A stretch of DNA of 38,570 bases, from positions 1 to 38,570 of the forward strand of contig NZ_SMKO01000082.1 of the NCBI RefSeq assembly GCF_004348685.1, given 5' to 3'. Source of the stretch: Nonomuraea deserti (lineage in GTDB: Bacteria; Actinomycetota; Actinomycetes; Streptosporangiales; Streptosporangiaceae). Shown here in pieces: positions 33,108 through 38,570 of the stretch (the first letter of the stretch is position 1; each line of letters begins with the position of its first letter). The position numbers and the translations under genes are program-made. Below the pieces are notes generated by a model. It saw nothing but the letters and a program-made list of their open reading frames with translations, ran no database searches and had not been told where the DNA came from.

Positions 33108-33148
33108 GGCTCAACCCTATGACTCGTGCCGGAGACGCCGGCCGGTGC

Positions 33149-34195
33149 TCAGGACGCTCCGTGCGGAGCCCGGGGAACGATCATCGTGACGCCCGGCACC
33201 GAGCCGATCGAGGCCAGTGCCTTGCCGGCGTCGGCCAGCCCGATCGTGCGGGTGATCAGCTGGTCGGGATGGAGGATCCCGGCCCTGATCATCTCCAGCA
33301 TCGGCGGGTAGGCGTGCGCGGCCATGCCGTGGCTGCCGAGCAGCCGCAGCTCGTGGCCGATCACGCGGTCCATCGGCACCGGCGTCGGCGCTCCGGGCAG
33401 CAGCCCCACCTGGACGTGCCTGCCACGCCTGCGCAGGCTCTCGACGGATGCGACGCACGTCTGAGGGCTGCCCAGCGCATCGACGGACAGGTGGGCGCCG
33501 CCCCTCGTCAGCTCCCTGACCTGGGCCGCCGCGTCGCCGGCCGAGCCGTTGACGAAGTGAGTCGCGCCGGCCTGCTCGGCCAGGTGCAGCGCGTCGGTGC
33601 TGATGTCCACGGCGACCACGCGCGCCCCGGCCGCCGTCGCGATCATCACGGCCGACAACCCCACGCCGCCGCAGCCGTGCACCGCCACCCACTCGCCCGG
33701 ACGCACCTTCCCGACCTGCGCCACGGCGCGGAAGGCGGTGGCGAAGCGGCAGCCCAGCCCCGCGGCGGTGGCGAAGGCCATGTCCTCGGGCACCGCGATG
33801 AGGTTGACGTCGGCGTGGTCGACCGCCACGAACTCGGCGTACGAACCCCAGTGGGTGAAGCCAGGCTGCGTCTGCCGCTCGCACACCTGCTGGTCGCCGG
33901 TGAGGCAGGACGCGCAGGAGCCGCAGGCGCAGACGAACGGCAGGGTCACCCGCGCGCCGGGCCGCCAGCCGCGCACGTCGGAGCCGACCGTCTCCACCAC
34001 GCCCGCCAGCTCGTGCCCCGGCACGTGGGGCAGGGACGTGATGTCGGGGTCGTGGCCCTGCCAGCCGTGCCAGTCGGAGCGGCACAACCCCGTCGCCTCG
34101 ACCCTGATCACCGCCCCGTGCGGGGCGGGCGACGGGTCGGGCAGCTCGCGAACGTCGAGCTCGCCACCGAAGATGTCAAAGGCAACCGCTCTCAT
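33149..34195 (-). CDS. Zinc-dependent alcohol dehydrogenase (MDR family)
   Basis: 348 residues. Catalytic zinc ligands Cys38 (TGLCRSDWHGW) and His61-Glu62 (PGHELAG), a structural zinc site CGSCASC with a later Cys105, and the NAD-binding fold VAVHGCGGVGLSAVMIATAAGARVVAVDIS are all present. Asp at the end of the second strand (VAVDIS) suggests NAD over NADP. It is the first gene of a probable pair with the aldo/keto reductase. Confidence 0.93.
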   Translation of the reverse strand: MRAVAFDIFGGELDVRELPDPSPAPHGAVIRVEATGLCRSDWHGWQGHDPDITSLPHVPGHELAGVVETVGSDVRGWRPGARVTLPFVCACGSCASCLTGDQQVCERQTQPGFTHWGSYAEFVAVDHADVNLIAVPEDMAFATAAGLGCRFATAFRAVAQVGKVRPGEWVAVHGCGGVGLSAVMIATAAGARVVAVDISTDALHLAEQAGATHFVNGSAGDAAAQVRELTRGGAHLSVDALGSPQTCVASVESLRRRGRHVQVGLLPGAPTPVPMDRVIGHELRLLGSHGMAAHAYPPMLEMIRAGILHPDQLITRTIGLADAGKALASIGSVPGVTMIVPRAPHGAS

Positions 34196-34238
34196 CTCAC
34201 GAGCTTAGGGTCAACTCCCGCAGCTCGCGCAAGGCCCG

Positions 34239-35051
34239 GTGCGACGGATCACCGCGATCGTCGGGGCGCGCGACGAGGAGCGCGGCAGGGCCGCGGCCGA
34301 GCGGCTCGGGCTGCCGTACGTGCGGATCGACGTGACGGACGAGGCGAGCGCCGCCGCGGCCGCGAAGTGGATCGAGCAGGAGTGCGGAAGGCTGGACATC
34401 CTGGTCAACAACGCCGCCATCCTCGGAGACCAGTGGGGCGATCAGCCGTCGGTCACCAATGCTGGCGCGGACACCGAGTACGGGGCCTACAGTCCAGACT
34501 GCTCCGGTTCGATGAACTACGAGCACGACCTCATCCACTCGGTCAACGCCATCGTCCAGGACTGGGCGGGCGGAGAAACGAACTACGGATGCCAACTTCG
34601 CGCAGGCGACGAAACCGAACTGCGGAACTGGCGCCGCTACCGCACCCGCGAGCAGACCAGCGGCTATCCCGCCCACGGCCCCCGACTCACGGTCGGCTTC
34701 GAGCCCGCCGAGCGCATCCGGGTCGTCTTCGAGACACGAGAAGACCTGACCACGTTCCCCACCTATGAGCAGGCTGTTGCGTGGGAAACCCGGACCCCTG
34801 AAGAGACCGCTGCCCAACCGGTGACGGAGACGCAGGCACGAGCCCTCGCCGGACACCGATACGACGAAGCCGGTACGGGAGTGACTCAACTGCTGCCCTT
34901 GGAAGGGGAGAGCATCGAGGACGCGCCTGAGGAGGGCGGGGAAGACGGCACCTCGCCACGTGTCTTCTCCACCTCACCGGCCGCGGAGTCGGTGGACGTT
35001 CCGCTGGACACTACCGTGTCTGTGACGTTGAGCGACCAACCACCGCCTTGA
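34239..35051 (+). pseudogene. In-frame chimera of a short-chain dehydrogenase fragment and a DNRLRE-type wall-protein fragment
   Basis: The first ~60 residues are an SDR piece (IVGARDEERGRAAAERLGLPYVRIDVTDEASA to RLDILVNNAAILGDQWGDQPS) lacking the N-terminal TGxxxGIG cofactor loop and all of the catalytic YxxxK half. Around residue 75 (about 34465) it changes to a wall/secreted-protein type: NAIVQDWAGGETNYGCQLRAGDETELRNWRRYRTRE and YPAHGPRLTVGFEP resemble the end of DNRLRE domains, and the last ~25 residues (STSPAAESVDVPLDTTVSV) resemble the start of an Ig-like Big_5 domain before the TGA. There is no signal peptide and only a weak GTG start. Two broken genes appear joined by deletion while the frame stayed open; a translated product is unlikely to be functional. 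Confidence 0.7.
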
Positions 35052-35125
35052 TTGCCGCCAATGTCCGGATAGTGTCCGATCAATGCCCTGGGCAGGCGCA
35101 TTTCCGTAGGTGAATATCAGTCCAC

Positions 35126-35521
35126 ATGACTCGACTCATCGCTGACCTCTCGGTCTCCCCGGACGGCTTCGTCACCTGGCCTGACCTCGGCCCGGACAAC
35201 GGCCTACGCAAGGGCGGCCCGAGGCCCTGCACACCTGGGCGTTTTACGACGACTCCTACGACCGCCGGGTCTTGCGTGAGGCGACTGCCCGCTCGGGCGC
35301 CGTTGTTTTCGGCCGCCGACTGTTCGACGTGGCCGACGGATTGAAGGGCTGGAACGACCCTACGGCGCCGGTGAGGTCGGCACGCCCGCGTTCGTCGTCG
35401 TGACGAACGCGCCACCGGAGTCGACTGGACGTTCGTCACCGGCGGGACGCCGCGCACGCTGGTGCAGCGGAGCGCGATCGCGACATTCACCACGACGCAC
35501 CTGACCTACGACGTCCTCTGA
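35126..35521 (+). pseudogene. Frameshifted dihydrofolate-reductase/RibD C-terminal-like gene
   Basis: The ATG frame gives MTRLIADLSVSPDGFVTWPD (opening of the DHFR-like family) to about 35216. At 35221 the homology continues in another frame (EALHTWAFYDDSYDRRVL and GAVVFGRRLFDVADGLKGW). Near 35370 it shifts again (GEVGTPAFVVVTNAPPES). A third frame gives DWTFVTGG followed directly by TPRTLVQRS and the terminal THLTYDVL with TGA at 35519-35521. The jump from TGG to the C-terminal strand also drops about 60 residues containing the usual GGG loop. At least three frame changes and an internal deletion make this dead. Confidence 0.8.
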
Positions 35522-35891
35522 CCACGTCGTTGCGGCATCTCACATCGACCAACCATCGGCGCCCCGGCGGTTCGCCGATCTCCATGGTGCAGCAGGCACT
35601 CCTGACCACACGACCCTCGCCTCTCCCCGATGACATCACTGCATTCCGATTTGGTGACCGGGTTGGCACCGCCGGGTCTGATCGGCTGGCTCGGGGATCA
35701 CAGCGGTGGTGCCGCGAGTTCGCAGACGCGGTCGCATCGCTCGTGGCAAGTATGCCTTGTCGACTGGGACCCGGCCGGGGTGAGGGCGTCTTCCTGATTT
35801 TTTTCTGTGGCGGTGTCGAATGGCGTCGAGCCCGTTCGTAGCCAAGGTGAGAGGCCAGCGACACGCAGTCGCCCTACCGAAGGATCAAATT
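35522..35891. other. 370-bp region with a transposase remnant and no intact gene
   Basis: Apart from the transposase-like fragment on the minus strand there is no convincing coding sequence. It ends with the upstream region of the MFS gene, including AAGGA (35880-35884) as its ribosome site. A T-run (about 35799-35806) follows GC-rich sequence. Confidence 0.5.
35636..35794 (-). mobile_element. Remnant of an IS5-type DDE transposase
   Basis: About 40 residues on the minus strand, GRRPHPGRVPVDKAY then LPRAMRPRLRTRGTTAVIPEPADQ, resemble the core of IS5-family transposases, where a (A)DKAYSSR segment is followed by a right-side IPEPADQ motif. The fragment then runs into unrelated residues and a stop. 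No flanking terminal inverted repeats or target duplication were seen, so it is an old scar. Confidence 0.65.
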
Positions 35892-37487
35892 ATGACCGCT
35901 GCGAACGCAAGGCCCGGAGCTGGGCGGCGGAAATGGGTGGGGCTGGCCGTGCTCGGCTTGCCCACGTTTCTCGTCTCGATGGATTTCTCCGTGCTGTACC
36001 TGGCCGTTCCGCATCTGAGTGCCGATCTCGCGCCGAGCGGCATCCAGCAGTTGTGGATCGTGGACATTTACGGCTTGCTGATCGCGGGCTTCCTGGTCAT
36101 CATGGGCACCATCGGTGACCGGATCGGCCGGAAGAAGCTATTGCTCATCGGCGGCGCCGTGTTCGGCATCGTCTCGGTGGCCGCGGCGTTTTCCACCAGC
36201 CCGGAGATGCTCATCGTCAGCCGTGCGATGCTCGGTGTGGCGGGTGCCGCGGTGATGCCGTCGGTGCTGGCCCTGGTCACCGGTATCTTCACCGACCAGA
36301 AGCAACGCAGCCGTGCCCTGGCTGTCTATCTGACCTGCTTCATGGGCGGGGCGACGCTCGGCCCGCTCGTCGGCGGCGCGCTGCTGGAGTATTTCTGGTG
36401 GGGTTCGGTGTTCCTGGTGGCCGTGCCGGGGATCGTGCTGCTGCTGGTGTTCGGTCCCTTTCTGCTCCCCGACCAGCGTGCGCCGCAGGCCGGACCGTTC
36501 GACCCGGCCAGCGTCCTACTGTCCCTCGCGGCGATACTGCCGTTCGTCTATGGGCTCAAGGAGCTGGCTCGCCACGGCTGGCAGTGGCTGCCGGCCGGGG
36601 CGCTGGTGTTCGGCATCGCGGTAGGGGTGGTGTTCGTCCACCGGCAGCGGCACCTGGAGCACCCGCTGCTCGACCTGCGCATGTTCGGCAACCGTACGTT
36701 CCGCTCTGCGCTGACCCTGATGTTCGTGACCGGCGTGGTGGGCACTGGCACTCTTCTGCTCGTCACGCTGTACCTACAGAACGTCATCGGCCTCACCCCG
36801 CTGGTGGCCGGCCTGCTCCTAGTGGTGCCCAACGTGCTGATGATCATCGGCAATCTGAGCACCCCCTCGCTTGCGAACCGCATCCGTCCGGCGTACCTGA
36901 TCGCGGGCGGGTTGCTGGTCGCGGGTGCCGGCTACCTGATCTTCACGCTGGCCGACTCGACGTCCAGCTCCATGGTGATCTTCATCGCGATGTGTGTCGT
37001 CATGCTCGGCACCGCGCCGCTGGCCGCGCTCTGCAACCACCTCGCTATGGGCGCCGTGCCGCCGGACAAGGCCGGCTCTGGGGCGTCGATCGTGCAGACG
37101 ACCGCAGAATTCGGGCTCGGGCTTGGCATCGCCACGCTCGCCACACTCGGCACTGCGGTGTACCGGAGCAACGTGGAGGGCGCGCTCAGCGCGATACCAC
37201 CCGACGCGGCGGACGCCGCCCGGGAAAGTATCGACCGCGCCGTCGCCGCGGCCGCTCAGCTGCCCGCAGAGCAGAGCGGCGACCTGTTGGCCGCGGCCCG
37301 TGAGGCGTTCACCTCCGGCGTGCACGTGGTGGGCATCGTCAGCGCCATCTTCTACGTCGGCCTGGCCGTACTCGCCATACGGGCGTTCAGGCACGTGCAC
37401 AACTCGCACGGCGGCGATGACGACACCACGCACAAGGACCCAGAGACCGACCCGGTATCTGATGCCGCATTGGCCACCGAGGCATAA
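35892..37487 (+). CDS. MFS multidrug exporter (14-TM DHA2 type)
   Basis: 531 residues from the ATG at 35892 (AAGGA seven bases before). About 14 membrane segments; MDFSVLYLAVPHLSADL in TM1, GDRIGRKKLLLIGG (motif A) and VMPSVLALVTGIFTDQKQRSRALAVYL are typical of the SmvA/QacA-like antiporters that expel lipophilic cations and drugs. It ends in a hydrophilic acidic tail (HNSHGGDDDTTHKDPETDPVSD). No regulator gene is adjacent except the decayed genes upstream. The oxidoreductase gene follows after 221 bp. Confidence 0.92.
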   Translation: MTAANARPGAGRRKWVGLAVLGLPTFLVSMDFSVLYLAVPHLSADLAPSGIQQLWIVDIYGLLIAGFLVIMGTIGDRIGRKKLLLIGGAVFGIVSVAAAFSTSPEMLIVSRAMLGVAGAAVMPSVLALVTGIFTDQKQRSRALAVYLTCFMGGATLGPLVGGALLEYFWWGSVFLVAVPGIVLLLVFGPFLLPDQRAPQAGPFDPASVLLSLAAILPFVYGLKELARHGWQWLPAGALVFGIAVGVVFVHRQRHLEHPLLDLRMFGNRTFRSALTLMFVTGVVGTGTLLLVTLYLQNVIGLTPLVAGLLLVVPNVLMIIGNLSTPSLANRIRPAYLIAGGLLVAGAGYLIFTLADSTSSSMVIFIAMCVVMLGTAPLAALCNHLAMGAVPPDKAGSGASIVQTTAEFGLGLGIATLATLGTAVYRSNVEGALSAIPPDAADAARESIDRAVAAAAQLPAEQSGDLLAAAREAFTSGVHVVGIVSAIFYVGLAVLAIRAFRHVHNSHGGDDDTTHKDPETDPVSDAALATEA

Positions 37488-37708
37488 ACCGGCACACACG
37501 ACAAAGCCCGAAATTGCACCGTGGGGAACGTACGCCTCCGGAGCGGTTTCGGTCATGCCGCAAGTCAGCCATCCGGCACATTCGACCAGCCGGTGCTACA
37601 GAGGTGGCGACCTTGCTGCGCACCCGTCCTAGCCATCGGAGCCGTCGTGGTGTGCTCATTGTGCTCGACGCCCGGTTGAGCACCGTTCCCCCACTCAAGG
37701 AGTGCGAG

Positions 37709-38320
37709 ATGACGCCTTACCCGTTCCAGAACACCCCAGTACCGACACGAGACGAAAAACCCGTGATCAAGGTAGCGATCATCATCGGCAGTACGCGCCC
37801 GGGACGTAACGGTGAGGCTGTGGCTCACTGGGTCTGCGATCTCGCGGCCAAACGCGCCGACGCTGAGTTCGAACTGGTGGACATCAAGGACTTCGACCTG
37901 CCGTTGCTGGATGAGGTGTTGCCGGCGGCCATGGGCCAGTACGACGGGCAGCACACCCGCACATGGGCTGCGAAAATCGATTCCTTCGACGCGTACATCT
38001 TCGTGACGCCCGAGTACAACCACTCGACCTCCGGCGTGCTGAAGAACGCGATCGACTTTCTCTACGCCGAATGGAACAACAAGGTGGCCGGGTTCGTCAG
38101 CTATGGCGTGTCCGGGGGCACCCGCGCCGTGGAGCACCTGCGCCTGATCATGGGCGAACTCCAGGTCGCAGATGTGCGCGCTCAGGTCACGCTCTCGCTG
38201 CTCACCGACTTCGAGAACTACAGCGTCTTCAAGCCTGCGGCCCAGCAGGAGGACGCGCTCACCGTCATGTTCGATCAGGTGATCGCCTGGGGCGAGGCAT
38301 TGCGGCCATTGCGTCACTAG
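37709..38320 (+). CDS. NADPH-dependent FMN reductase (flavodoxin-like fold)
   Basis: 203 residues. The FMN phosphate loop is IIGSTRPGRNGEAV, and the isoalloxazine loop is VTPEYNHSTSGVLKNAIDFLY, followed by GFVSYGVSGGTRAVEHLR, matching the NADPH-dependent FMN reductase/ArsH-like superfamily. It likely reduces flavins or quinones and azo compounds. AAGGAG (37698-37703) precedes the ATG. The 221 bp upstream (37488-37708) hold no other gene I can support. Together with the MFS pump it suggests a small xenobiotic-resistance pair. Confidence 0.92.
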   Translation: MTPYPFQNTPVPTRDEKPVIKVAIIIGSTRPGRNGEAVAHWVCDLAAKRADAEFELVDIKDFDLPLLDEVLPAAMGQYDGQHTRTWAAKIDSFDAYIFVTPEYNHSTSGVLKNAIDFLYAEWNNKVAGFVSYGVSGGTRAVEHLRLIMGELQVADVRAQVTLSLLTDFENYSVFKPAAQQEDALTVMFDQVIAWGEALRPLRH

Positions 38321-38399
38321 CATGCGTCATGGTGGTGACGGCCAGGTTCGCAGATGCTGCGGGATCGTTCGTTACGAGTAGGCCCTACTCGCCTCGGCC

Positions 38400-38570
38400 G
38401 CCATCACCGCTTCCGCTTCTCCGCGACGTTGCTGATCATCGGCGGGCTGGTCGTCCGCGCACGGTGTTCGTCCGCACCACGATCGTGCTCACCGCGTTGT
38501 CACTCGTGCCGGACGTGCTCGTGGACGCGTCCGCGGCCACGAAGATGTTGCTGATGTTGACGCACGTGGT
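38400..38570 (+). pseudogene. Partial, probably frameshifted small membrane protein (DUF6069-like) at the window edge
   Basis: One frame gives LLIIGGLVVRAR up to about 38462; the next frame gives RTVFVRTTIVLTALSLVPDVLVDASAATKMLLMLTHVV to the edge. Joined, these read like the middle of a four-TM DUF6069-type protein, which suggests a frameshift near 38460. The identification rests on a short segment, and the rest lies outside the window. Confidence 0.4.

Overview
The window is high-GC DNA with dense, often ATGA/GTGA-overlapping genes, GTG and TTG starts, a four-gene conservon (sensor kinase, roadblock, DUF742, GTPase), an ECF41 sigma factor and bacterial terpene cyclases. Together these point to a filamentous actinomycete chromosome, probably of the Streptosporangiales (Nonomuraea-like); the genus is an inference from gene style only. 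No rRNA, tRNA or CRISPR was seen.

Region by region. (1) 1-5285: a translationally coupled sugar operon of a SIS-domain phosphosugar isomerase, a GH38 alpha-mannosidase and an (alpha/alpha)6-barrel protein; the N-termini of the first two carry Thr-Ser-rich tandem repeats. (2) 5270-7227: a decayed two-component pair (response regulator with an internal receiver deletion, histidine-kinase stub) and a pstS-like gene cut short by an in-frame amber codon. (3) 7306-11810: a HxlR regulator divergent from an apparent operon of nitrilase, internally duplicated membrane protein, amidase and tautomerase, with two operator-like repeats in the shared promoter region; this looks like a nitrile/amide catabolic unit of unknown substrate. 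(4) 11955-12714: a DUF6882-like gene and a double-hairpin convergent terminator.

(5) 12717-23090: a conservon reads leftwards, and divergent from it starts a diterpenoid set: class I terpene synthase, class II (DXDD-type) cyclase, cytochrome P450 and a polyprenyl diphosphate synthase, with an aldo/keto reductase just downstream. The gene set matches the logic of labdane-type diterpene clusters (GGPP, then a bicyclic diphosphate, then a diterpene, then oxidation). A perfect 11-bp inverted repeat sits in the conservon/class I synthase promoter region, and the synthase probably has a leaderless GTG start.

(6) 23094-28596: regulators and stress functions: STAS protein, XRE regulator with an 18-bp palindrome, ECF41 sigma factor coupled to an FAD oxidoreductase, and an MFS exporter coupled to a TetR regulator with a 30-bp palindromic operator. 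(7) 28712-34195: sulfite-oxidase-like molybdoenzyme, a gene-poor stretch ending in a 16-bp tandem repeat array, PolX/PHP DNA polymerase, an aldo/keto reductase and a zinc alcohol dehydrogenase. (8) 34239-35850: a graveyard of an SDR/DNRLRE chimera, a frameshifted dihydrofolate-reductase-like gene and a transposase remnant. (9) 35892-38570: a second MFS transporter, an NADPH-dependent FMN reductase and a small broken membrane-protein fragment at the right edge.
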